From Metamycoplasma hyosynoviae (GTDB taxonomy: Bacteria; Bacillota_I; Bacilli_A; Mycoplasmatales; Metamycoplasmataceae), in contig NZ_SOCH01000002.1 in NCBI RefSeq assembly GCF_004365165.1, positions 62,001 to 126,000 on the forward strand: DNA of 64,000 bases, in the 5' to 3' direction. The position numbers were made by a program, and so were the translations under genes. This document shows, in pieces, positions 51,615-63,949 of this stretch (its first letter is position 1; the number at the start of each line of letters is the position of its first letter). The notes below the pieces were generated by a model that was not told the origin of the DNA, ran no database searches, and saw nothing but the letters and a program-made list of their open reading frames with translations.

Positions 51615-53336
51615 TTAATTATTTTTTTTAACATATATTATTCCGCCGATTATTGATAAGAAAGTGGATAATAGAATTAAAACAACAATGGCAATATGTC
51701 ATTTAATAGCAGGTTCAGTACTATATTCTAAAATTGTGTTAGGATCTAAACTAACTATTTTAAGCCCCGTAAAAGAATTGAGTGTTTTAAGTTGTGATTT
51801 CAAAGCATCAGCATTGAAATTATGTAAAACTGAAGAAGATTTATCTTTTATTAATTTTAAGAAAAGATAAGTCATGCTAGTTTGTTTAATTAAATTATAT
51901 TTAAGTACAAAATTAGTAAAGATAGGATTTTCTTTAAGATTATTAATTTCTTTTTGAGTTAATTTCTTTAAATTTTCTTTTGAATACTCTTCTTGTGAAA
52001 ACTCAACACGGTCGATAGTGTAATTCTTAATAATTTCAAAAACATCCACATCATTCCCGATTGCTTGATATAAAAGTGGAAATGTGCCCAACGAAAGTAC
52101 AGGAATAGTATTATCAAAAACACCGTTTTTTGTTTCATATAAATTATCTAGTTGTTGAAGCAAATTGTTTCTTAAATCTAAAAATCCTTTTTCTCTTTTT
52201 TCGGTAATAGCATTTTTATTGGTTTCTTTGAAAACATCTGCTCATTGTTCAATTGTTGAATCTTCACTTTTTACTTTTTTAGAAATGTTTGAAATTATCA
52301 CCGGACTATAAACCATAGCAAAATAGTTGACTTTTTGTTCTGTTGAATTTAAAGTATCATCAACAATCTTAAAAACGTATTTACCTTCTTTTAAATCAGA
52401 CTGAAATTTTTCTTCATTGTATTCATAATCTCTTGAATACATAAATTCATTTGTGTTTCCATCACCACGATTAACCGTAAATGAAATAGCACCAAAATAT
52501 GCACTTAAATCCATTCAATAAATTTTATGATACAAACTTTTTCTAGTGTTTTTAATAGCTGTACGAAAATCTTCTTTTTGCGTAAATGTATTATCGACTA
52601 AGAATGAAAATTTATTCACATTCAATGGATTTGCAATGAATTTAATATTTTTTAAATCTTCTTCATCAGATTTTTTTTGTTTTACAATGTAGGTATTTTT
52701 AGCTAATGCAATCGGTTGAACCAAATTTGCTTTGGTTCTTCCTGGTATTGAAATGAAAAATGATATTAAAACAAATAATCCAGGAATTCAACCTGCAACA
52801 AATTGATAACTTTTTGATTGTACAAAATTATGTCCTATCGCACCGATTCCCATTGAAACAAGCGATATTAGAAAACTTGCTCCAAAAAATACTAATCAAC
52901 TTAAAAATTTATGTTTAAGTGATAATGCTGGAATAAAAAAAGTTCCAATAAAATAACCAATGCTATTAATGCCAATTTGACTTGCTAAAATAATGATTCC
53001 TGCTAAAATAGTTGCAGTAAAAATTTCTTTTTTAGTAATTGGCTTAGATTGCATTACATAAAAAAGGCCTTCTTCTTTATATTTATAAAAAAGACTTTGC
53101 ATAGCAAAAGCAGATGTCATAAAAGCACTTATCGTTCCAAACACAACCATAAACGAACGATACATTGAACTAGCTTCTGTTGACTGAGCAAATTTGCCTG
53201 ATTGATCTGCAACTTTTAAAGAAATATACATAGAAAATGCAATAACAATATTTATAATAGATATTACAGATGCACTAATATAATATGAAATTTGTCGATA
53301 AAATAGTTTTAGCTGAAGTTTGAAAAATGCCTTCAT
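51615..53336 (-). CDS. ABC-2-type transporter permease with large extracytoplasmic domain
   Basis: This 573-aa membrane protein has six N-terminal transmembrane segments in an ABC-2 layout (QISYYISASVISIINIVIAF; TISAFMTSAFAMQSLFYKYK; PITKKEIFTATILAGIIILA). A domain of about 330 residues follows, probably outside, and then one last helix (WHIAIVVLILLSTFLSIIGG). It is the membrane partner of the following ATPase gene. The large outside domain is not one I recognise. Confidence 0.85.
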
Positions 53337-53645
53337 TATACCTACTTGTTTTACATTAATAAAATTATAGCATTATTAATTATTTTACTCTATTTACTAA
53401 ATATTGTATAGGTGCTGTTCAATATTTTTTTGTTTAACATTTTAAACAAAAATAATTTTCTATTTAATACACAATTTTAAACAAAATATCAAGCACATTG
53501 TGTTGCACTTGATATTTTCTCCAATTTAATTGCTGGGGTTATTTTAATTTTGTTTTTTTGCTTTGTTGTAAAATAATTTCAGCAAAATATTATTTATTTA
53601 TATCATTTATTAGTAAATTAAAGTAGGATTTTAATGATTTTGATT
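53337..53645. other. Intergenic region between the AbiEii-like operon and the ABC permease
   Basis: No gene is seen. A terminator-like hairpin occupies 53483-53518 and the rest is AT-rich leader for the permease. Confidence 0.5.
53483..53518 (-). terminator. Terminator of the AbiEii-like operon
   Basis: An 11-bp stem AAAATATCAAG / CTTGATATTTT with a 14-base loop; T runs follow on both strands, so it may work in both directions. Confidence 0.7.
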
Positions 53646-54173
53646 TTATGAACTTAAATTACTTTGTTCTTGTTGAGATGAATTCTCAACATTTTCATAA
53701 AAATTTATGTCTTGTGAATTGAAAATAGATAGAACTATTGGCTGCTTTTTAATTTGTCAAATTAAAAGCGAAAGAAATACCATAAGTATTACACATGAAA
53801 TTATTGATAATAGAGAAAATGTAAATACTCATATATACTTATATCATTCAATTACAGTTAAAAATAAAATAATATTTAAAAATAAAATGAATAATAGAGA
53901 AAAATATGCTATTAAAATTTTAGTTTTGTGTTTTCTTAATTTCGGAATTATCAACATATCTATTAATAAATAAATTAAAATAAAAGTAATTAAAACTATA
54001 AATATAAAAATCAAAGACCCAAATGTTACTGTTGGATAAAATAGTTTATATTCTTTGCCAACCATTCCATAAATACTATATATAAACTTTCAAAAAAACA
54101 TAAATAAAATAGTTGAGAGAAATGACAACAAAATGGATATTTTTATTATTACATTTTTAAAATAGTTTTTCAT
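53646..54173 (-). CDS. Hypothetical membrane protein (third gene of the AbiEii-like operon)
   Basis: This 175-aa protein has about four transmembrane helices (IIIKISILLSFLSTILFMFF; FGSLIFIFIVLITFILIYLL; ILIAYFSLLFILFLNIILFL; FSLLSIISCVILMVFLSLLI) and a short Ser/Gln/Glu-rich tail. I recognise no family. It starts at ATG 54173 with a clear AAGGAAG box, 10 bases after the nucleotidyltransferase-like gene. The context implies that it works at the membrane with that gene. Confidence 0.78.
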
Positions 54174-54182
54174 TTGCTTCCT

Positions 54183-55520
54183 TTATATTAATTTTTTATT
54201 CAATTCTAATAACATTATTTGTCTAATATCCAGTGTGTCAAGTTGCTTGTTAGGATCATTTTCGAATAAATCATAAAATAGTTTAATTACTTTTGAACCA
54301 AAGGAATAATCTTGATAATTATCTTTAATAAATTTATTTTTCTCAGCTTCAGATGAAAATATTCTTTTTAATGAGGAAATTTCTCTTTCTTCACTGCTTG
54401 AATAATTTAAGAAATTATTTTCTAATTTTTCTTTATCTTTAATTATTTGGTTAATTGATTTAGCCATCTTAATCATTAATGTATTAGACTTCAATTTACT
54501 AATAAGTTCATCAAAGAAGAAAAATAATTCATTTACATTTTTTAAATCATTTATTTCAGTTGCAAGATATTCAGAAAACTTTGTTATATTTCCATCACTA
54601 AAATCATCGAAACAATTGCTATTTAAAAAATAACCAATAAAGAAATTAGAAATATAAAGATATTGAATATTTAAAATAATTTTGTTAATATTAAAGATTT
54701 TTAATTTACTCAATAGAAATGCTGTATCTATTAAAGTATTATTAATCTTTTCTTTTGAAACTATATTCCCATCTTTTCTTAAATTATATAATTTAACTAA
54801 TTGATGAAATTTCATCGCTATCATTCAAGTAATTTTTGGAATTTTTATCCCTCTTTTATTTTCAACAAAATAACTAGGAACATATTTTGAAATTATAACT
54901 TCTACCGAGACTCCATTAAAAATAAGTTTCCCTACTATATTGTCTTTTTGTTTGATTTCAATATTTTTTTGTTTTTCCAAATTATTTAATTTAGCATTAA
55001 TTTCAAAAGCATTGAAATCAAAATCATTAGTTTGTCTTTCAAAATCTTTATATTTTCATAATATGGATTTGCTTCCTTGAAGTAAGAAACGATTTTTTTG
55101 CATATATTTAACAAAATCTATTTCTTCTTCTTTGAAATCATTAACTCTTTTACACAATTGGGTAAATAATTTATATCTAAACGTAAAAAATAATTTTAAT
55201 TTCAATCATTTGCTGCAACGATAAATATTAAACCTATAATATTTATTTATAAAAATCATTGCAAGTGAATCAATGAATCAAATTAAATTAAATGCTATAG
55301 ATAAAAACAAAACCATCCATAAATAAATCTGTATTTTTTGTTTTGTTGTAATATTTTTTGAATCAAATATTTTAAATGTTATTCCCATTTTTTCAGTTAA
55401 AAGAAAAATAAAATATAATGATAGAAAAAATAAAAATGTACTAAAAAATAAGAAAAAATAGTATTTTTTTAAATTTATTTTTAAAATTTTCTTCTCTATT
55501 AAAATTTTTTCTAATAGCAT
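54183..55520 (-). CDS. Membrane-anchored AbiEii-like nucleotidyltransferase
   Basis: This 445-aa protein has two transmembrane helices (about residues 21-41 and 66-90) followed by a soluble domain that matches AbiEii/AbiGii-type nucleotidyltransferases in pattern. The hG[GS]..DhDh motif is present as LLQGS (Gly149, Ser150) and NDFDF (Asp166, Asp168). A third acid may be Glu207 in GVSVEVII. Then comes the KIPKITWMIAMKFHQLVKLY segment, like the lsh..aeKl.al block, and a helical C-terminus rich in Lys and Glu. AbiEii proteins are abortive-infection toxins that add nucleotides to tRNA. No antitoxin of AbiEi type is visible; the partner genes are different. ATG 55520 lies inside the end of the upstream gene (10-base overlap). 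I checked the frame 54825-55280 codon by codon. The family call is by motif only. Confidence 0.6.
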
Positions 55521-56263
55521 CCACCACCTCAAACATTGTTTCTCAAATATTCTTCGTATCTATTAAAAGCGAGACGATAAATATTTATAACTTCATTTAG
55601 GCAAATATTTACCTTTCTTCTTGCAATTGGTAATGTTAATAAAATAGAAAATGATAATGTTTGTTCATCAAGAATTCTCTTTGCTTCTCATAAAGTAGAT
55701 TTTAGTATTTCAATATTCTTTGTATTTTTGGCTTTTATTATTTTTTCTAAAATGTCAAGAATAAATTCTTTAGAATATTCAAATTTTTTATTATCTACAC
55801 GCAATGCAGCTAAAACTGCTCCAACAGTTTTGCCCACTAAAACAGTTGTATCAAAAAGAGGTATTCCTGTTGGGTTCATTTCTGATAAAACATTAGATAA
55901 ATTATCACCAAATTCTAACAATGGATCTATTGTTTGTAAAAATTCTTTAATTTTAGTCAATGTACTTCTTACAACTGAATGAAAATTATAAAATGTTGTT
56001 ATATATTTATATATATTGTGGTCAATACTTTTTCATTCTTCTTCTGTAACAAAATCATTAACATTAGCAGAAGTAGAACCAATTGATGCAGTTTGTATTC
56101 TAATTTCTTTTTCTTTCGTTAAAGTTGTAGCATCAAATAATTGATTTATTTTTTTATCAAATTTTGCCTTTAAAGCATCAATTTTCTCTTTAAATTTTTC
56201 AAAACTTTCAGTTTCGTTAATTTGATTTTCGCTTTTATAATATATAGGTTGAATAGGTAACAT
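55511..56263 (-). CDS. Hypothetical protein, first gene of the AbiEii-like operon
   Basis: This 250-aa protein starts MLPIQPIYYKSENQINETES with a strong AGGAG box. It is mostly helical, with a Lys/Glu-rich coiled-coil-like first part (FKEKIDALKAKFDKKINQLF), a glycine-containing apolar segment (TVLVGKTVGAVLAAL) and a C-terminus ending NNVWGGGCY, the Trp being TGA. I recognise no family. Its end overlaps the start of the nucleotidyltransferase-like gene by 10 bases, so the two are probably co-translated; it could be the immunity or sensor partner, which is inference. Confidence 0.75.
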
Positions 56264-56306
56264 TTATCTCCTTTTTTAATGTTAAATTTTTAACAATTAA
56301 AATATA

Positions 56307-56329
56307 CCTATAATAAATTATATTATAGG
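56307..56329 (-). promoter_or_regulatory. Perfect palindrome before the AbiEii-like operon
   Basis: CCTATAATA-AATTA-TATTATAGG on plus, a 9-bp inverted repeat with a 5-base spacer, lies 44 bases before the ATG at 56263 and 24 bases after the MATE stop. Its arms contain TATAAT, so an operator over a promoter is likely. A weak terminator for the MATE gene is the alternative. Confidence 0.5.
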
Positions 56330-56352
56330 ATTTTAAGTTTTTAGCTATGTGG

Positions 56353-57951
56353 TTATTGAACTATTTGAATTTGCGGATTTTCAGAAGTTTCAAGTGTAAT
56401 ATTTTGTTTTCAATTAGATTTACGCAAAACTATTTCGAATATAATAAAGCGAATAATATCGAAAATATAGAAGATAAAATAAGCTAATGGAAGTGATATT
56501 GTTGGGTTAAATTTAACAATAGCAAATAAAACTATTACAAGTCATGCAAAAGAAAGCATATTAGTTATAAGCATTGTTACAGACCCTAAATATGTACGTC
56601 CACCTGATCTAATTAAAGCGGCTGCTGTATAAAATCAACATCATAATGGATTAACTAAAATAAATGTGAAGCTAGAATGTAAGAAATTATTTCTAAATAC
56701 TTGTTTAGCCACTGTTATTCTTTCATCTAAAAAACTAGAAGTTAAAGTTCAAGTATTTGGTAACTTAGATTCTTGTTTTATTTTAATAAGATTATTAGGA
56801 TCTTCAAAATAAGTTCGAACTGAATTTTCTACACCTTTAGTAATAGTTGGTGTATATGCTATAGCATATACAGTACCAATCATAGCAAGTGACATTATTA
56901 TTCCGGTTAATGTGTGAAAGCCTTTTAATTGATATGCATGTTTTTCAGCTTCCTTGAAATTACCCTTTCCAAGTTCAGTTGCGACAAAATAAGAAACATT
57001 TGAAGAACATGCACTTGTAGTAGCAGCAGCTACATTAGATAAATTTTCTACAAGTCCAAGAATGGTCACACCACTAATCCCCATCCATTTTTCACCAATA
57101 CTATTTTCAGGAAATGTTTTTGACCATAAAATCATACGAATAGGAATAGTAATCATAGCAGCTATCATTAATAGCATTGCAGGGATTTTGCTTAAAATTT
57201 GTTTAGCAATAGGTTTAGTTATATGAAATAGTTTGAATGGATTTATAAAGATATTCCTATCTTTATAATAAGCAAAAAGTGAATCACTTATCGTACAAAC
57301 AATATTAGAAATAATCGATCCTATAGCTGCATAATAGATAGGTTTTTTTAGAGCATATAAGAAAATTGCATTAATTGTAACATTAGTTGTAACTGAAAAC
57401 ACTGCACTAGTTAGAGCATAATTAGAATGCCCTACTTCATTTAACATAATGTTGGTATTAAAGTTATATGAACAAATAAGTCAAGAAATAGTAATTAATA
57501 GTAAATAAGGTTTAGCCATCGCAATAGTATTATCGCTAAGCGGAGTGGCAGCAGCTGATTTTATCATCATCTGAGGAACTATTCAACTTGGAATTGAAAA
57601 CGACATAGCAATAACAAAGAATATTCAAACCCGTAAGTTCATAATTTGGTTGAGTTTATCATATTCTTTTTTACCGTAATATTGGCCTACAAACATAGCT
57701 GCTATTCCTTGAATAGCAAAAAAGATAACAAATAATATTCCAGTTCAAGTGTTTGCATAAGTCAAAGCATCAATACCATTAGAATGATGGCTTACCATAA
57801 AATTGTCGAGGAATCCGTTGATACAAAATAGTATTTCACCAATTATGATTGGTACTGTTTTTTTGAAATACAAAATTCAATCAGTTTTTGACTGTGGAAA
57901 AAGTTTTTTAATATTCTTACATCTACTTTTAGTTTCTTTTGTGCTAGTCAT
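56353..57951 (-). CDS. MATE family efflux transporter
   Basis: This 532-aa protein of about 12 transmembrane helices starts with the family opening WILYFKKTVPIIIGEILFCI and NGFLDNFMVSHHSNGIDALT, and has the mid-protein GISGVTILGLVENLSNVAAA repeat of the same pattern. MATE proteins export cationic drugs or metabolites with Na+ or H+. ATG 57951 has GAGGAATTT before it. The length includes a loop of about 40 residues (GVENSVRTYFEDPNNLIKIK) longer than usual. Confidence 0.88.
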
Positions 57952-58007
57952 AAATTCCTCCTTTTGAATGTTTTAATTTGGATTTAGTTATAGTTAGGGT
58001 GATAAAA

Positions 58008-58775
58008 CTACAAAGTTCAAATTTTTTCTTTGATTTCTTTGATGGTTAGATTATCATCAAAGTTTAAGTTCTTTAAGATTTTCATTAAATCCTTTTTCAA
58101 ACTTAACTCACGCATCAAAATTTTTGCTTCTTCTGGATTTTGTTCAACAAATATCATTTTATGAACATCATCAGCAGAATAATTTCGAAGATCACGCGTT
58201 AAACTTTTTTTATCAAGGTCATAAAAGTATTTTAACTTTTTATCGTTACTACGCAAGTTCTTGATACTTTTGGTATAAAGTCAATAACCTGCAAATGAAG
58301 CTAATGCACCATTATTTTCTATAGTCTGTTTCATAACGCTTGAATCTTTAATTTGAGGAAGTAAGACCTTACGTGTATTTTTTCAATAGATAGTATTAAA
58401 TTTTTTTGCAGTTAATTTAGAAAGCGATATAGTTTGCTTACTAATCAATTCACGAACCGTGTTATTAGGAAAAAGTTTTTTAATACAATTGGTTTCCAAA
58501 ACAGGATTATGTCCAACAAAGACTATGTCTTTGATATCTAAAGTTTTATTGATTTTGTGAATATCATGCACAATAAAACGACGCAATATAGTTCAAATAG
58601 AACTTAATTTGTTGTGCTGGTTAAAGTCCATAATGAAGGTAGTAGTTTCAAATGTATTATTTTCATTAATAAGACCAAGTGTATAAGCATAAGGAGTACC
58701 ACTTGGAAGATCTAAAAGTCTTGCAAATGGATTAGTGATTGCTTCAAAATCAATATAAACTTCGTTTTTGTTCAT
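58008..58775 (-). CDS. Predicted RNase H-fold protein (DUF2779-like)
   Basis: This 255-aa protein starts MNKNEVYIDFEAITNPFARL, a D-x-E motif typical of DEDD exonuclease-like folds, and continues with PSGTPYAYTLGLI and FVGHNPVLETNCIKKLF, which resembles the layout of DUF2779 proteins. The C-terminal half is helical (YFYDLDKKSLTRDLRN). Nuclease function is inference. It starts right after the tsf terminator with AAAGGAAT before the ATG. Confidence 0.6.
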
Positions 58776-58787
58776 ACTTATTCCTTT

Positions 58788-58815
58788 AAAAAAGCACCTT
58801 AGGAAAAGGTGCTTT
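58788..58815 (-). terminator. Terminator of rpsB-tsf
   Basis: A 10-bp stem AAAGCACCTT / AAGGTGCTTT with a 5-base loop lies just after the tsf stop, with TTTTTT following on minus. Confidence 0.85.
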
Positions 58816-58824
58816 ACTACTATT

Positions 58825-59703
58825 TTATTGTTTCATTTGTTCAGCTACTTCAGCTGCAAAGTCTACAATTTTTTTTTCAATTCCTTCACCTAATTCAAAA
58901 CGAATTGCTTTTTGAAATTTCAAATTAGATTGTTCTAAAAATTTTTGAACAGTTAATGAATCATCAACAACATAAGGTTGGTATTCTAATACACCTAAAT
59001 CATTATATTCTTTTTTCAACATACCAGCTTTAATGCTTTCTTGAATTTTTTCAGGTTTGCCAGCTAGTTTAGGGCTTGTTGAAATTTTTTCTTCAATTTG
59101 TTTAACAACTTCTTTAGGTATTTCTGATACACACATATATGTTGGATTTAGCGCAGTAATATGCATTGCTAAAAATCTTAATTGTTCAGCATTATTTCCT
59201 TCAACTAATACAATAGTTGCAACTCTATTATTTGCGTGAGTATATGAAGATACAACTTCTTGTTTTTTAGCAGTATATTTTTCTACTCTTCTTAGAGAAA
59301 TTTTTTCACCAATTTTAGCAGTTAAATCTTTACAATGATCTTCAATGGTTAATCCATCAATTTTTAATTTTAGAACATCATCTATAGTTTTAAATTTTGC
59401 ATTAATTAAAAACTTTTCAAGTTTTGCGGCGAAATTTAAAAATAATTCATTTTTAGCCACAAAGTCAGTTTCTGAATTTAATTCAAATAAAATTGCAGTT
59501 TGACCTTCAGTATATGCCCTAACAATTCCTTCAGCTGCGATTCTTGAAGATTTTTTAGCAGCTTTAACAATACCTTTTTCTTGCAATCATTTGATAGCTT
59601 TTTCAATATCGTTGTTAGTTTCTTCTAAGGCATTTTTGCAATCTAGAAAACCCGAATTTGTGCGTTCTCTTAATTCTTTTAACTTATTTAAATCAACAGC
59701 CAT
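58825..59703 (-). CDS. tsf: Elongation factor Ts
   Basis: EF-Ts is the nucleotide exchange factor for EF-Tu. The 292-aa product has the UBA-like start [20 protein letters not shown], the [12 protein letters not shown] signature, and paired core domains ending [17 protein letters not shown] 59703 follows the rpsB stop by 4 bases. Confidence 0.96.
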
Positions 59704-59707
59704 TTTA

Positions 59708-60964
59708 CTATTCCTTTACTTCTTCTTTTTTAGTTGCTTTTTTGGTAGTTTTAGCTTTTGTTGCTTTTTCTTCTTTAACTTCGGCAACTGCTTTTTCTTT
59801 TGTAGTTTCTTTAGTGGTTTTCTTAGTTTCTTTAACTTCTTCTACTTTTTCTTTTGCTTTAGCTTTGGTAGTTTTTTTAGGTTTTTCTACTTTTACTTCT
59901 TCTGTAGCTTCTTCTTTTTTTATGGTTTTAGTTACTTTTTTTGTTTCTTTTACCGGTTTTTCTTCTTCAACAACTTCTACTTTAGTTTCAACTAGTTTAG
60001 ATTCCACAATTTTAGTTTCAGTAGCAGGAGTTGAAGTTTCAGTTGATGAAGTTTGGGCGTCATCTGCTTCTTTTTTCATAAATGGTCTTTTTACAAAATT
60101 TTTCTTATTTGGATCTTTTTTAGGATCTTCAGGTAAGATAATTTCTTCATCTTTTTTGTATGCAAATAATTCTGGATTACCTTTTGCAGCACAAATAGCA
60201 TCAGCTAATACTGTTAAAATCAATGTAATTGATTTAACAGAGTCATCGTTTGCAGGTATTACAAAATCTGATAAATCAGGTTTTGAGTTAGTATCATTAA
60301 TGGTAAAAATTTTGATACCTTTTTTAGCGGCTTCTTTAATAGCAATTTCATCATCAATAGGCGATGCACAAATCATAACTTGTGGTAATGAGTTTTTTGT
60401 TGCTAATTTTCTGATACCATTTAAGTTCTTTTGTAGTTTAGCAATTTTCTTGTCAAATAAAAGGCCTTCTTTTTTGCTATAACCTTCATATTCAGTTTTT
60501 TGTAATTCTTCTAATCTTTCAAGTTCTTTAACTGATTTGAAAATAGTTTGTGAGTTAGTTAAAGTTCCACCTAATCATCTTTCATTTACATAAACTGAGT
60601 TAGTTCTCATAGCAGCATCTTCGATTGCTTTTTTAGCATGTTTTTTAGTACCTACTCAAATAAATGAAATAGCTGATTTTTGGCACATTTTGTAAAGTAT
60701 TTTGTATGCATATTCCAAAGCTTTTTGGGTCTTAGAAATATCAATAATGTGGATACCCAATCTTTTACCATAAATGTATTGTTTCATTTTTGGGTTTCAT
60801 TGGTAAGCACGGTGTCCAAAATAAACTCCAGCTTCTAATAATTTTTCTCTCGAAATTATTTCAGGAGTGGCTTCAAGTCCTTCTCCGTTTTCTAATGTTG
60901 TATCAGCTTCAGTTTTAGCTTCAAGAGCTTTTTCAACTACAACTTTCTTGTCTTTTTCTTCCAT
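59708..60964 (-). CDS. rpsB: 30S ribosomal protein S2 with long charged C-terminal tail
   Basis: S2 is a 30S head/body protein. The core is normal, with [33 protein letters not shown] and the [20 protein letters not shown] segment. The product is 418 aa because the core is preceded by about 40 extra residues and followed by roughly 140 Lys/Glu/Thr/Ala-rich residues ([20 protein letters not shown]), where S2 usually has about 250 in total. It heads the rpsB-tsf operon. Confidence 0.95.
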
Positions 60965-61188
60965 TGTAAAATAATTAAAATCCTTAATTTGTTATGCTTC
61001 CTATTATTTCTAACAATTTGCATTACTAATGTAACACACGCAAATTGAATTCATAATAGTGTTTGATTAAATCATTTGTGTAATAAAATCAAGTACTTTG
61101 TGTTTTTAAAATAATTTTAAAAGTACTTTTTTATTGTATCATAAAAAGCCAAATTTTTTTAAGTGTATTTTACAAAATTTTAGACCAA

Positions 61189-61218
61189 TAAAAAAATGCT
61201 CACTAAACTTAGTGAGCA
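61189..61218 (-). terminator. Terminator of dnaK
   Basis: A 10-bp stem TGCTCACTAA / TTAGTGAGCA lies 24 bases after the dnaK stop, with seven T following on minus. Confidence 0.85.
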
Positions 61219-61241
61219 ATTATTAAGGATTTATAATTTTA

Positions 61242-63026
<1,785 letters not shown>

Positions 63027-63063
63027 TTAATAAACTATTAATTAGAATTTCATAAAATAAATT

Positions 63064-63090
63064 TTAGCACTTTATAAAAAAGAGTGCTAA
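63064..63090 (-). promoter_or_regulatory. CIRCE operator
   Basis: TTAGCACTT-N9-GAGTGCTAA matches the CIRCE consensus (TTAGCACTC-N9-GAGTGCTAA) at 17 of 18 positions, with exact spacing. It lies between grpE and dnaK and is the binding site of HrcA. Confidence 0.93.
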
Positions 63091-63130
63091 AAATATTTTT
63101 ATTTTTTTATAAATAAGTAATAGGAGAGGA

Positions 63131-63949
63131 TTATTTAGAAACTACAACTAAAGCAGGTTTAATTGTACGATCATGCAAACGATAACCTACATTCTTGACT
63201 TCAAGGATAGTATCTTTTGGTTTATCCGATTCAACAAGTTCATATACTTGATGAATTTCAGGACTAAATTTTTCACCAATTTCAGGAATTATTTTGGTAA
63301 TGCTAAAACTTTCTAAGACACCAAGAATTTGTTGATACAGCATTTCAAAACCTTTTGCATAAGCAGCTACACTTTCATTAGTTGATGAAAGTGAATGATT
63401 TAATGCTACTTCAAAGTTATCAAAAGGTCCAATTAAGTTTTCCACAAATTTTTGCAGAGCAAATTTCTTTTCTTCAGAAATAATTGTTTTCATATGGTTG
63501 TCATTTTTAGCAATATGTTCTTGAATAGTTTGCTGTGCTTTTGCTTCCATTAATTCAATATGTTTCTTAAATTCTGTTTCCATTGTGGCATATTTTGTTT
63601 GTTCTTCGGCTAATTTTTTTTCTAAATTTTTAGCTTTTTCTTCTAAATTAGTCATTTGAATCTGAAAATATTTCATTTCCATAATGAAATTAACAAAACG
63701 GTCAGGTGTTTTATTATATTTAAGCAGTTTAATTTCAAATGTATTTTTTTTATCTTTAGGATTTACAAAGGTTAAAATTTCGTCTTTTTTTTCGGCTTCT
63801 TGCCCAATTAAAAAGTTCTCAATTTTTTCATCAAAAGGATCAAGTCCAATATATATTTTTATAACTTCTTTAGGAAATGTCTTTTGAATTTTTTTATTTT
63901 TATATTCAACTATTGTAAATTCAACATAGTCATACTTTCTAATCTTCAT
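63131..63949 (-). CDS. grpE: Nucleotide exchange factor GrpE with N-terminal extra domain
   Basis: GrpE releases ADP from DnaK. The 272-aa product is long for the family. The first 85 residues (YVEFTIVEYKNKKIQ, VIKIYIGLDPF, IENFLIGQEAEKKDEILTFV) look like an FKBP/trigger-factor-type PPIase fold, then a coiled coil (EEKAKNLEKKLAEEQ) leads to the GrpE core (ENLIGPFDNFEVALN, FEMLYQQILGVLESF, IHQVYEL) and the terminal KNVGYRLHDRTIKPALVVVS. It overlaps the upstream gene by 11 bases. Confidence 0.92.
   Translation of the reverse strand: MKIRKYDYVEFTIVEYKNKKIQKTFPKEVIKIYIGLDPFDEKIENFLIGQEAEKKDEILTFVNPKDKKNTFEIKLLKYNKTPDRFVNFIMEMKYFQIQMTNLEEKAKNLEKKLAEEQTKYATMETEFKKHIELMEAKAQQTIQEHIAKNDNHMKTIISEEKKFALQKFVENLIGPFDNFEVALNHSLSSTNESVAAYAKGFEMLYQQILGVLESFSITKIIPEIGEKFSPEIHQVYELVESDKPKDTILEVKNVGYRLHDRTIKPALVVVSK

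Noticed and set aside
59591-60482. Long plus-strand frames rich in Phe, Ser and Val opposite rpsB
   Set aside because: They are the complement of the Lys/Glu/Thr-rich tail of S2, whose repetitive codons leave other frames open.
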